DNA of 64,000 bases from Triatoma infestans (Eukaryota; Arthropoda; Insecta; Hemiptera; Reduviidae): positions 248,001 to 312,000 of the forward strand of contig JAAEAF010000115.1 of the NCBI GenBank assembly GCA_011037195.1. The letters are read 5' to 3'. Position numbers and translations under genes: made by a program. The notes below the pieces were generated by a model, which saw only the letters and a list, made by a program, of their open reading frames with translations, searched no databases and was not told the DNA's origin. Numbering within the stretch: position 1 is the stretch's first letter; each line of letters opens with the position of its first letter. Below are positions 44,220 to 56,300 of this stretch, in pieces.

Positions 44220-44400
44220 AAAAAACTCGGGAAGCTGTAATTTGATATTCCGCTTAGATACGATCATTTCCTCCGAAACGAAGATTTCGGACGAAATATG
44301 GTAACAGGAAGTGCGACTTTAATAAATGGTTTTTCCAATTTTCCTAATTTCCTGAAAGTGACTCCAAAGATTTTCTTTAAATTTCTCTTATTTCAACCCA
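44220..44400 (+). repeat. Fragment of dispersed repeat family E
   Basis: Contains GGAAGTGCGACTTTAATAAA, TTTCCTGAAAGTGACTCCAA and GATTTTCTTTAAATTTC, the conserved middle of family E. Confidence 0.6.
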
Positions 44401-47150
44401 TCTCAGCCCTTATCTCAGCGAGGAGATCAAGCGGCAACACACCAGCGATCATCGGTAAGGAGACCGTGGAGGATGTCGCATAGGCCCTTCTTACAAAGCA
44501 CAAAATGGCTCTTTGCAGTCGTAATAGAGTGCCGCTACGACTGCATGTGCAGCTTGTCAGCCCAACCACCTATAGATGTTAAGGCCACTCACCACGGGCT
44601 ACTCTTTTGATTCCTTGGTACAAGTTGAGGCATCTGGAGGCAACCCGTTGAATATGGGCTTAAAAGAAAGCTTCCAATCCAACAGCACGACCAGGTTCTC
44701 AAACTGGGTTACGTGGACTATTCTGTGCTCGTCTCAAAAGAAATCTGAAGCTTCTCCCCTTGACACCAATTCTTTATTCGGGACACTACAGCGCTAGTAC
44801 GCTCCTCTAACTCACGACGAGAATCTCCATAGACAACTATTGCGAGGTCTATGCGTATGCAACCGAATCCATTCTCAATTTTCTAATCCATATTCTCAAT
44901 ATGCTCTAGCATTTCGTCTAAAACTAGGTTCTACAGGAACGGGCCCACCGCCGAGCTCTGCGGGCAACCTTTAGTTATTGGCCTTGAAATCTCGCCGGCT
45001 TGAGTCACTAGCACGCTACCCTTTGGGTGAGGTAGCTTTGAACCAATTCAGAAGATTCGGTGGACAATCTCTTCTTCTGAGTGACCCCAGAACAGTCGGC
45101 CACCAGACATTATCAAAGGCTCCAATAATGTCGAGGAATACTGAGAATACGTATTTGCGCCCACTTCCACGCACCAATTTTAGGATTTTCGGTATCGCAT
45201 CTGTCGTCGATCTTCCCGATATAAAACATACTGGCTGGGACTGAAACTGATAAAGCTTTTTAATCTCATTATAATCAGATTCTCCAGCAGTTTCCCAAAA
45301 ATGGGTAGGAGTTGTATCAATTGATACGACTTTGCATTATCTATGGGCTTGTTCCCTCCTTTATATACACTTTTACAAGCCCTGTTTCATTGACTGGGAA
45401 AGTATCCCAGTCTCAGGCATCCATTGAAAAGGTCAAGCAGATACTAGCTTAGAACGTCCTCATTTTTCCGGACAATTTCTCCATTTATCATATCCATTCC
45501 TGGAGCCTGTTTATTCTTGATTTCGCCAGTAACAAACTTCACATCATATATATATGCAATTCTGTTACGGATTCAGCCAGAGCGGGTGACTCATCGGCTG
45601 CTTCGCGACGACTTTTTTGCAACAAAGTGTCAACCAGAGAGTCATCCTATGGTAGGAGAACTTTCAATAAGTGCTCAGTTGATTCCCGCTAAGACCCGGC
45701 ACCCGCAACCACGTCTGTATTTAGACTAACTGGTATCAGGTCAGTTCTTATCTAATTAGCTTGGCCTTGTAAACAATACCCCAAGGATCTCTATTGCCTT
45801 CTGTTTCCACAAACTCCCCCAATCTGAGGTCTTGGCCTGGAACACCATCTTTTTGTATCGCCTTCTGGCACCCTGATACTCACATCATTTTGTGCCCGTT
45901 ATTATCTTCTTCGCTTCCTGGCTACATCTTTTTTGGCTACTGTTAGCTCCCGTGTCCACCAAGGAACACGGCGCGTACGACTAGTGGGTATTTTCTTTAG
46001 CACCTCCCCACTCACGCCCGCTATAGCCTCGTCAGCTCGGTAACCGCCATATCTGATATCATCAATGATATCCCTTTGTACTGAGGCAGACGCAACAGAG
46101 TGATGTCCGGATTGCACACAGCGACAGCAGTCCATATCCATCCATCGCAGGAAGCGTGAACGATACGATGCTGCAAGCCAAAACCCTTAACGCTCGTTTT
46201 TAATTTTCTTTTTGTTTTTCTTTATCTCAGCCTGCTTTCCCTCAGGCCGGCTTCCTTTGGACACCACTTCCGCATAAGATGTAGCAGGTGCGGATGATCC
46301 TGCAGTGCCCTTTGCTTTTATTCCGACCGTGCCACTGCTGACCTTTGCCGGCGTACGGGCTACCTCATGCGAGGACATGGACAGCTTCGTCGTGTCGGCC
46401 TTAATCTGGTCAGTGTTTTCTAGTATACAGAGAACAGTCATCTCCAAGGTCTGCTGCTTTTTCGCTGTCTCTGTGTCCACTGCAGCGAGTTTCCCCTCAA
46501 GCCAAGCTACGCGAGCGGCCATCTCATGAACGGAGGCCGTCACCTCTTTTACCTTTTTCGTAAGGAACAAGGTGTTACTTTTGCTGATCTTTACGCTAGG
46601 GTCCTGGCAATACTCCATCAACTCTAGCTCTATTTCCCCTGCTCTGAGGATTGGATCACTGGTCAAATACCTAATGTGATACAACCCTCCTTGCGGTTAT
46701 TTTCGTTTGTGTTCTCGGATCTATTTTTGGACTCGGTAGTATCAACTATCTTGTCAATTATGGTCTCTATGACCACCGTCGAACTTATTGCAACTAGTGG
46801 TTGCTCGTCTCTAAATAACTTTTTTCTCAAACCACCTACCATAATTCTGAGACTAGGTGGAGTCACTTCGATATCCGAGTACGGACTAGACGGTCTAGCG
46901 TTCTTCGTTTCATCATTTCTTATATCTACACTAATACTACTATTTACAATAACAACACTTAAACTACTATATACAATATATACAACGGGCTCAAGTCGAA
47001 GCTTACGCCCTCCGTCCCCTTCTACAAGTGTTAATCTCCCTCTAGCCCAGACAGAAATGGTGCAACAATGCTTTCCAAAAACTCTGTCTGGTGTCCAGCC
47101 CCGGCGAATGTGAGCGCAGGAGGCCACTCGCTGAACAGAAAGCCACAAAG
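44400..47150 (-). mobile_element. Decayed LINE with ORF1 and reverse transcriptase pieces
   Basis: On the minus strand, from 47148: an ORF1-like frame (MVGGLRKKLFRDEQPLVAIS), then a helical ORF1-type segment at 46684-46187 (VHEMAARVAWLEGKLAAVDT), an endonuclease-RT linker with RRVPWWTRELTVAKKDVA (about 45965-45905), and RT pieces NKQAPGMDMINGEIVRKN (about 45520-45460), AGEISRPITKGCPQSSAVGP (about 45005-44940) and a mutated catalytic box VVYGDS (about 44845). The middle of ORF1 and most of the endonuclease are missing. Many stops. Confidence 0.75.
46187..46684 (-). pseudogene. LINE ORF1-like frame, helical with lysine-rich tail
   Basis: An open stretch of 165 codons with a probable coiled coil (FLTKKVKEVTASVHEMAARV, AWLEGKLAAVDTETAKKQQT), a serine/alanine-rich part and a basic end (KQAEIKKNKKKIKNER). 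Coiled coils followed by basic regions are common in LINE ORF1 proteins. No zinc knuckle is visible; the frame ends at a stop beyond which ORF2 relics begin. Confidence 0.55.
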
Positions 47151-47284
47151 CTATACATGGCTTTTAAGGCTCGTCAAGCTCAGAAAGTTCAAAACACTTA
47201 ACAAAAATAACTCTAATAAATAGAACTTTCTCAGAAGTTTTATATTAGTTTTAAATAGCTCAACAAATACTAAGCGAGTGGCGC

Positions 47285-48990
47285 GGGGCCATGCTGGAAG
47301 GTAGGGATTTCACAATTTGGAGTAAACACAAACCACTAATTTATGCGTTCTCCAGAAAGTCAGACATTGGATCTCCGAGGCAAACCCGCCAATTATCCTA
47401 CATGAGCCATTTTTCAACCGATATTAGACACGTACAAGGAATATCTAATACCCCAGCAGACTTACATTATCTAACACCATCCAGAGTTGAAACCATTGAA
47501 AAACCAACCATCTCTCCAGCCACCTTGAAAAGCACAAGCCAGCGACCAAGAACTCCAGGATTTACTAAAGAACCGAAAGGACTTCTACTAATGGAAACAA
47601 ACATTGAAGATTCAAGGATACTTTGCGATGTTTCCACTAAACGCCTCCGCCCGTATGCGCTGCTGCCTTGGTCATGAAATTTTTTCACAACTACACAACT
47701 TGGCACACCCCAGCGGTAGAGCTACTGCCAGAATAATATCTGAAAGGTTCGTGTGGCCAAACATGCAACGAGACCTGAAAAAAGACAGGGTGAGACATTG
47801 CCTAGACTGCCAGTCTTCCAAAGTATACAGTCATGAAAAATCACCGCTTTCGCATTTTCTCATTCCAGACGAACGTTTCTCCGAGGTGAATATTGATGTG
47901 TAGGTCCTCTACCACCTTCAAAAGAGTTCTTTTACATACTAACCTGCACTGACCGCTACAATAGATGGGTTAAGGCTATACCAATGCCTGATCAATCTGC
48001 TGCTACTATTGCGGAATCATTTTTTTCAGGCTGGGTTGCGGTTTTGATACTCTTACTAACATTTACCACTGACCAAAGGAGAAGTTTCGAATCGAATCTA
48101 TTTAAAACAGTTCCAAGTGGGAATAAAAATTACTCATACTATACCTTACTGCCCGGTGATGGACAGTGTTGTCTTATCGAGAAAACTCTCTCCGGAGGCC
48201 GGCAGTGCACTGAGAAGGCTCCGGGCACCAATGACCATAGAAAAGAGCGGGCTAAAAAAAAAACATAGATGTTGACGCGCCTTAAAAAAAAAAATACTTC
48301 AGCCTACCACCCAGGCCAATGGAATGATTGAACGTCCGCTCCGCACAATTAAAGCGGCACTTATGTACAGATTGGGTGAAGCACGAGAGAAGTGGGCCCT
48401 CGAATTGCCTGTAGTAATGCTCGAGCTCAGGACAGCTTTCAAAGAAGACTTGCGGTCTTCATCGGCAAAACTGGTCTATGGGACAACTCTTAGGCTCCCG
48501 GGGGAATTCTTTGATTCCTCCATACCTCCCACTATTCCGTACGATACCTATATCAACAAGTTCAGAGATATATTCCAAAAATTAAACCTCAGTCAGCATC
48601 GTGCATGGTACACCTAGGGTATTTGCTCAAAGAAGTAGGATCATCCTCGCACGTCTTCTTACGTAATGACCAGGTCAGATAATCCCTGCAGCGGCATACA
48701 GTGACCCACATCCGGTCCTCAAAAGAAGCAACAAAACATTCTCATCCAAGGTAAGAGAGTAACAGTGTCAAGAGGTCGCCTTAAACCGACATTCATAATC
48801 AGCACAGAGGAAGACCAGTCGCTCCAGAAGACACAACAACCTCAACCACAACTAACTCTCATGAAGAAACCTTAAGCAATGGCGATAACCACGTAGACCC
48901 CCAAATGAGTCAGCTACCTACAATCACAACATCCAGTCCTGACCAGAACAGAAAAAACCGCCCGCTTTCCCAAGCAATTGGCCGAATTTA
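47285..48990 (+). mobile_element. Ty3/gypsy retrotransposon pol relic
   Basis: Plus-strand pieces: RNase H end (LEGRDFTIWSKHKPLIYAF, TDIRHVQGISNTPADL) at 47291-47480; integrase zinc finger region (HEIFSQLHNLAHPSGRAT, HCLDCQSSKVYSHEK) at 47670-47850; integrase core relic (CTDRYNRWVKAIPMPDQSAA near 47947-48006, FTTDQRRSFESNLFK); and integrase C-terminal part (IERPLRTIKAALMYRLGEAR, KLVYGTTLRLPGEFF) at 48325-48540. Several frameshifts and stops. A SINE piece splits the integrase at 48140-48290. Gag, protease and most of RT are absent. Confidence 0.8.
48140..48295 (+). mobile_element. SINE family 1, 3' part, inside the gypsy integrase relic
   Basis: It contains GATGGACAGTGTTGTCTTAT, GGAGGCCGGCAGTGCACTGA and ends in TAGATGTTGACGCGCC plus poly-A, as in the copy at 50485-50690. 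It has no tRNA-like head. Integrase-type coding resumes right after it (TACCACCCAGGCCAATGGAA). Confidence 0.75.
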
Positions 48991-49063
48991 TATGCTAAAT
49001 GTTTAAGTAGGGCCTAATCAGTTCGAAAATAAAACTCCATAATAGAAGTTTTGGAGGGAATAA

Positions 49064-49214
49064 TGTGGCGGCAAAATAATCGATAGTGTTGAGAAGACGT
49101 TATTGCCATATGATTATGTGTACTGTTTTATATAAAGTTTAGTGTGAGTATGAAATAAATACTTTTAACTGAAGCAATGTGTAATTAATTCAATACTTGA
49201 ATCAACTCTTCACA
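49064..49214 (+). repeat. Possible LTR remnant
   Basis: It begins TGTGGCGGCAAAATAATCG just after a purine-rich GGAGGGAATAA and ends TCTTCACA, giving TG...CA ends. It holds AAATAAATAC (AATAAA at 49157-49162). The 150-base length is short for an LTR and no second copy is in the window. Confidence 0.35.
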
Positions 49215-50092
49215 TTTAGCAAATTTGTTTTATGAAATTGTAAAAGTCACAATGAAATTCGTCAATGAAGATCTAAACTTATTTATATTAATATATTCAG
49301 TGGCGGAACTAGGGCGTGGCAAAAGCACAATAACTTTTTTTTTACACAATTAAATAACAGTAAGAGAAAGTAAAAATGTGGTAATAAATCTCACACGAGT
49401 TTCTTTTGCTCCAATACTCAGCTCCAATTGATAAATTTTTCATAAGAAGTTGGTTCTTTAAATGTGCAGTTGTTTTACCACTTCTAAAGGAGTAAATCTT
49501 TACTGCCATTTTCGAGAAAAATTTGTTTGATTAACAAACAGTAGATCTTGTAAATAATTTCTCAAACTTGTCCTGGAATTATCGTTCTCAAAATATGGTA
49601 AGGTACCAGAGCAGGTCGGAAAGTACATCATTTAACAGTTTGACTAACCAAGGGATGACACAAAATCTCTTATTATTCGCGTGGCAGTCAAATTGTTAAT
49701 CATGTAAATACATTTTTAAGTTTTGTGTAACTTTATTATTATTTATTTACATGAATGAATGATTATGTTTACAATATTGTTCAATTTCTAACATAACTAG
49801 GTATGAACATAGATGGAAACATGATCTCGTTGACAAGGTAATCACATATCACTCTCCATTATGCCTTACATTCGTATAACCCTAAACTATGTTCTACTAC
49901 TAAAAAATAAAACAGTAAAATTTTAAACATTTTGATTTGTTATAGTGTACACTAAACTAATAAATTAAATGTATTGGTACTGATTGCATTCAATTCTACT
50001 TTAAAATTATCATAAATTATTAACTAAATATACTTGTTTTGATTCTTTTTGATAAATTTTGTCATCCCTCTTACAAAGAATTTTGGCCAATT

Positions 50093-50098
50093 TTTATT
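50093..50098 (-). promoter_or_regulatory. Likely FAR polyadenylation signal
   Basis: AATAAA on the minus strand (TTTATT on plus), about 80 bases after the FAR stop codon. Confidence 0.5.
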
Positions 50099-50178
50099 AA
50101 TAAAATAGAAAGTAAGACAAAAATTAAATTGGCAGTTCATATAATGATTAGATGCTAAAATAAACATTGCAGTTTGTT

Positions 50179-50374
50179 TCATAAAGTATCTTTAATAGCA
50201 TCACTTGACGAAATTAGGTCAGAATAGGGCACAGAAAATAGTAAAATTAACATATGATGTAGAAATTTATAAACAGAAATTGCGAAGTTCTTCATAGAGG
50301 AAGACCAGCTGACAAAGAACCACAACACAAATGTATAGAAAGCAATCCGAGTGATTATGTCCAGCCAATATAAC
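50179..50374 (-). CDS. FAR terminal exon: membrane anchor and stop
   Basis: The acceptor is TTTCAG (plus-strand CTGAAA after 50374), phase 2 in; the stop TGA is at 50179-50181. It encodes LYWLDIITRIAFYTFVLWFF and KNFAISVYKFLHHMLILLF, the hydrophobic C-terminal segment typical of FARs (YxLDxxTR... pattern). Confidence 0.88.
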
Positions 50375-53300
50375 CTGAAAAATACAATTTATACGTTAGT
50401 TCCGGATATTGAGCCACAGAGAGGTTTGTTGCATGTGCAATGATAAATATGCGTTTCAAAAATTAGAAACCAATTTCCAAATTGAGAAAAGGAAAGGTTC
50501 GAGTCCAGCTGTGGCTACCCTTGGATTTTTTCTTCCTAGGAGCCTCTACAGCTCACTGTCCGCTGATGGGCAGTGTTGTCTGTAACGAGAGAACACTGTC
50601 CGGAGGCCGGCAGTGCACTGAGAAGGCTCCGGGCGCCAATGAACATAGATGTTGATGCGCCTTAAATTAAAAAAAAAAAACTTAAGAGAGTTACAGTGTA
50701 TTAAAAAAAGCAATGCTAGAATTCGAAATTGGAAGAAAATTGGTTAACCGGAAGATCTGTGCCTTTACAGAGTTTCTTTAGTTTTTTAAGTTTCTCGTTT
50801 CTTGGAGTTATCTCAACAAAGCTGCAATAATTTTCTCGACGGCAATGGTCCAGCATGTGAGAAAAATTGGAAGCAGTGTAGCGAAGGACGGAACTAAACG
50901 ACGAGAGAACCGCGGCATGCTTAGCACGTGCTGCCTAATAAAAATCACTGTCTGGCAAGCCTTGGCCATTTAAGGGCTTGAAATGTTAGTTAGTAAGAGA
51001 AGAAATTAATATTTCACACCCGGTTTTTTTTTTCTTCAATATTGTCTTTTCTCTTTACATATGCAATGAGGCGGAAACTTTATAATTGGATACAAACTTG
51101 ATTAAACAGACGCTACGATGGAAGAAAATTCGAAACCGGTCTGAATTAAGGAAAATTACCATACTATAATGGACACACTCTCAGTTAGGACAAGTATCAC
51201 TTTGATTGGATTAGAAAAAAGGGCTTCTAAGTAATTTTGAATTAAATGAAGATATTTTTAAAATATTCAAGCAATTCAATTTTCCAACGTTTAAAATTGA
51301 TACTAAATAAAATTGACGATTGTGATTGATTACCAGTCCTGTTTCTATCCTATTTTTTTAAATACCGTTTTCAAGTTGTGTATATTTCTTTATAGATTTC
51401 TCTGCTACAACCGACCTTTTCGAGTAAATTTTAAAAAGCGCGCTGATAGAGGAGGGTCTATCTAACCTGTCCAAATATTGAGGAGAATATTTTCTGATAA
51501 ATTCAAAAAATAAATTGTTTTTTTAGCAGATCATATAAAGGACCCTACATCTTAATTTAATAGCAAATTTGAAATCAAAGATTAATACTGTTTTCAGTTC
51601 TGTGTTTGTGTGTAGTAAGGACTCAACTTACATCCTCATGTGCCTTCTAGCTTGTGGAATGGTGTCTGGTGTTTCTTTCAGGATATAAGTTCTTGCAGCC
51701 AGTATGCAGTCTGAAAAGTATTTCCTAATATCCATTCCATCGCCATCTATTTTATATAAAATTTTTTCATGTGGATTTAATATAGGTCGCATATATAATA
51801 AGTGTTCGTTTTTGAATATCCACTGATTGTTCGCATAGTATTCAAATACTTCGAATCCTTTGTTAATTCTGTCCTGTACTCTAAGAAGGCTGCAAACATA
51901 AGATTTTACATTAAATATTACATACTAAAATTTTTAAACAAATATAACACCTATAGGCATATATAGATAATAAACTAGAATAAGCAACAGCGATAAGGAA
52001 TATGTAACCTTGTGTAATTGACCTATCAGATTTTCGAACAAGAATTTAAGGAAAACTTTAGATTTACTTGGCTGCATTAGCCAACTCAGAGATCATGGTA
52101 AGGGATAAGGTCATACAAGCCTTATTTCTGTAGCAAAGATGCAATCTCTTCAATGATTCTTAAGAATTGATGTTGAGCTTCGATAATGACTCAAAATCTT
52201 TTCAAATTGTCGAGTTTTTGCCTTCTTTAGAGAAAAAGTTTTCTTGAGTATCACAAACTCTTGGAGATATTTCATGGACATTCATTCTCCATTCTATTAA
52301 CTTTTGAAGAAAACATCAATCACCAACTTTTAGTAAACATCACGTGCACCATTACTGAGCGCATTTATGTTTAAATAAGTGGAAGTGGCTTCTCTTCTCT
52401 GAGCCGAATTTTCATCAATCAAATATATCTCATTGCACGCCGCTTCACCACTGAACCAATATTATTACATCAACTTTATTGTCGCATTTTAATTTTTGGC
52501 TTTGTTTATTAAGAATCAAGGCGACCAAAAACAGATATTGTTGGCTTCTCTTAAGAAGCAATATTCTCGTATGGCCTTTTCAGCAAATTTACAAGCATTG
52601 CTCGATTTTCGCATCCGGCCTTACTATGGAAGCTCAAACAAATTCTTCCTCATTCTTAATTTCTTGTTCTTAGATCTTACCTTTTACATTGATAGGCCAT
52701 ATTCCTGAGGGTAGGATTCATGTACCTTGACATACGATTTGGAAAGTCCACTCACCCTTACCCCTGCTTCATATAAATGACGACATAGCCATTATCTGCC
52801 AATTTTGGTCCAAAATCATTAAACCACCCTTCCAACAACAATTAAATTTCCTTGAAATCTGGTTTTGTACACGGAAAGTAAAAGTGAATATACAGATGTA
52901 CGAAAATATAGCTTTTATTTTCAGACGTCCTACTTGTTTATCCGATTATCAGGTTTATTTTACCGGATTATAAATCGGTTTCTAAACTGGTTTATCTTAA
53001 TAGATTAAACGCATTCCTTCCAATGCGCCGTCACACTAACACTGGACATTACACTAACAAATGATTAACGTGAACCCTGGAATCAAGAACTATTGCCTAC
53101 TAGCAAAATTACTCTGTTGGGATATAGAAATCACAGCTGAAACCGATCTGAAATTAAGTATTATAACCGTGTTTGCCATGTATTTTATCGCCTCCAATTC
53201 ATATAGGCAAAAATTATTCGCTGATTAACCAATTCTCAACATTATGCCTTCAATCAGAACCATTCTTAACGATAATATTCCATTTTCAAGAAGTAGCTGA

Positions 53301-56300
53301 TCTCAATAACAAATTTCACTTTTTGTTATCTAGTGATCCTACCTAAAATTTATCTCTTCTCATCTCTGTCTATTCCCTCGACGTCTGAGATAGATCTGGT
53401 CATGTGATTTCCTGAGTCTTTAGTAAATAAATCTATACTAATGATTACGTATTAGATTGAATACAAGTTATCAAAGAATCACCAATGACTAGGAATAATT
53501 CATTCACTCTCTTTCATTCATTTACTTTTTGGGAAGTAACCCTGCAATGTTCATTCCAAATAAATAATTTTTTTTTAAGTTCAATTTTAGAATTTAGACC
53601 CCGCCAAACACTTAGTGCAACAGTAGGTGCTCATATCCTTTTTTATCCTAAGCCATGACTTCTGCTATTTAGCAATTATTTAGCTGGGTGCTTCTCAGCA
53701 TAAAATTTTAGGCTGCGCTGGCGACTGATGTTATTCGTTTAATTGGATATCCAAGGGTCACGAGAGAACAATCTCGGACGCGAACAACTCACATCCATAC
53801 CTATAAAATAATAATAAAGATAATAATTTTCTTGTCAACTTTTATATACTAACTTGGAAATTATGCAGTAAGAAGAAAATGGTAACCAGAACTACGACTT
53901 TTCAGAATAGGATTCTTAGTTTTTTAATCTTATCTCGACACAGCGATTTCCTTGTAAACTTGTAATGCTAATTGCAGATGCAGATATATACACCTATCAC
54001 TTTTATTTGAAACATTTTTCCAGAAAATTATTTTTGGGGTTCTGGAGAATCTGTGAGTTAGGCAGTTTCAGATTGCCGATACAAGTTTTGCTGAGGCCTG
54101 CCATACCAACTGGTCACAAAAAGTGTTCCAGAAAGTTACAAATATAATCCCTACCGCTTGTATTTGTATCCAATGCGAAAGTAAACTAAATTTTCGATCA
54201 AAATTTCAAGTTTGAAGAAAATTTGTCAATTAGATGATAGTAATAATTGCAGTTTGAGAAAGAGGAGTGAGTTTCTCGACAGTTTTTTTAAGGCCAAATA
54301 TTTATTAAACATGGAAAGAAAATAAAATAAAAATGAATTAAATTCTTACACAGGTTTGTTGCCAGAAAGGAAGATGATGGCGTCAAGCAAGTAAGCAGGA
54401 ATCATATGGAACAATATGACACAGATATGATGTATAAATTTGCTTCTCTTCATACTGCCGCCAGGATACCAGACTGCATTGTTCAATGGAACATCGCTTG
54501 TTATTATGTCTTTACCTATATCGATAATTTCCTGCCAAGTGACCTGCCATTCTGAACTAGAGGTCAAGTTACATATGATCCGAGTTCTGTCTCTGGAAAT
54601 AAGTAAATGGCACAAGTTGTAAGTATAATTTCATTTCTTTTCTTATAAATGAAGTAAATTTCATTTTTCTGTAACAGTATGAATTAAACAGACCAACACG
54701 GGCAGAAACCACAATAATAGTTGTAAAGTAATAGAGGGAGGGCCTACCTCACCTCCTTCTTGCAAGGGGACCTTTTCTTGTCATAGTTGGACGAGAACTC
54801 AACAAACTAACAACTATCCCGAGGAAGCCTATTTTAATTCCAATGAAAATCAGTTTATACCAAATTCTTCCGCGGTCTCAACCAAAAAGACTCTAGGTTT
54901 CGCTTTACTGTTAAATTTTTTCTTTTGGAATTTGCAACTTTCTTGAAAACAGCTTCAACCACTTTCTTTAAGAAAGGAAACTGGCTCCTTTTATTTGATA
55001 TATTTTCTGGGAATATTCAATATACAAGGTTCTGGAGGGGTACATTACGTTATTACAATTTTAATACAATATTTTTATCAAATGCAAATATATCAAGGAT
55101 CATTGTTACAATTATGAGTTTGAAGACATTGCGTTAAGCGAAAGTGCGAATTACTGAATGGCTTTACCAGTTTTTGCATTTTGTCTTTTTTCTAAACTTC
55201 TTAAACAACTTTCTTTAAACTTGGTGTTGTAAATAAAATAAATAAATTGTCAATATTATTTGAAATATATTTACGGAAAAATTTATTTTAGGATTTAAAG
55301 GGAGGCAATGGCCCCATCAAATGCCATTTCACTGTAATGCACGGTGTTCTATCATCGGGATAATACTAGGGGATACCAAACATTTAGTATAAATTCACGC
55401 TCGTTGGTGTGTGTGAGTAAACTGAGATGAGTAAAAGTGTATTTTTCTCAATAGCCAAATAACTAACTATTATATCGTTCAATAATTCTTTTTTCTTAAA
55501 ATAAAACTTCCTACTACTAGGATTGGTGCAGGAAGGAAATTTGCAGGCTTAGATGTTGGAATACTGGAGAACATGCATGTTAACTTACTGCAGTCCGATG
55601 TAGTTCCATGTTGCTAGCAAAATAGCATTCACACAAATGTCCACTGGAATGAAATCCGCATAGCCATTATTGTCACAATACATCGTACGAATAACTCCTT
55701 TTCCGGCTCCGATCAGTAAGCCTGTAGGACCGTTTATGTTATCCATCCAGCCAGGTAACGGCTCCAACCAAGTAGGTATTACTTTAAAACAGTAATGTGT
55801 TTTAAATTAATGAAGAATATCTTTAAATGTGTTGGCGTTTGATCAAGAAATAAAATAATTTTTTAAATTAAAAAAAATATATATTAAAATATTGTTGTAT
55901 TTATTACAATGTTGAAATAGTTGTCCTTTTCAACGTTCTCTCCTTCATAAACAGGAAAAATCTCTCAGTAATTGAAAAAAAGGAAGAAAGAAACCTGCAC
56001 AGTTATAAGTATAGAAAAAGGAAGTGAACAATAATGTAACTCCTCTTACAAAACTCCTTGTACATCATGAACATGATTTTGATTTTGCTAATGCCAACAA
56101 TAATAAAGAAAAAATCAATATCCTAGAAATAATCTGTTTAAAAATTAAAAAAAAAAAAATCATAAATGTAAGATCTGAAGTTTATATTTCATAACATACA
56201 GTAATTTCATTTGACCTTAACCCCCTGGGACCTTTCCTCAAGTACTCATAATTATGATGTTTATCGTGACTGAGCCTGCGGTGCTAGAAAAGATCACGAG

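Noticed and set aside
52479..52708. Two overlapping open stretches
   Set aside because: Short, hydrophobic, in a FAR intron, no similarity to known domains and no supporting splice sites.
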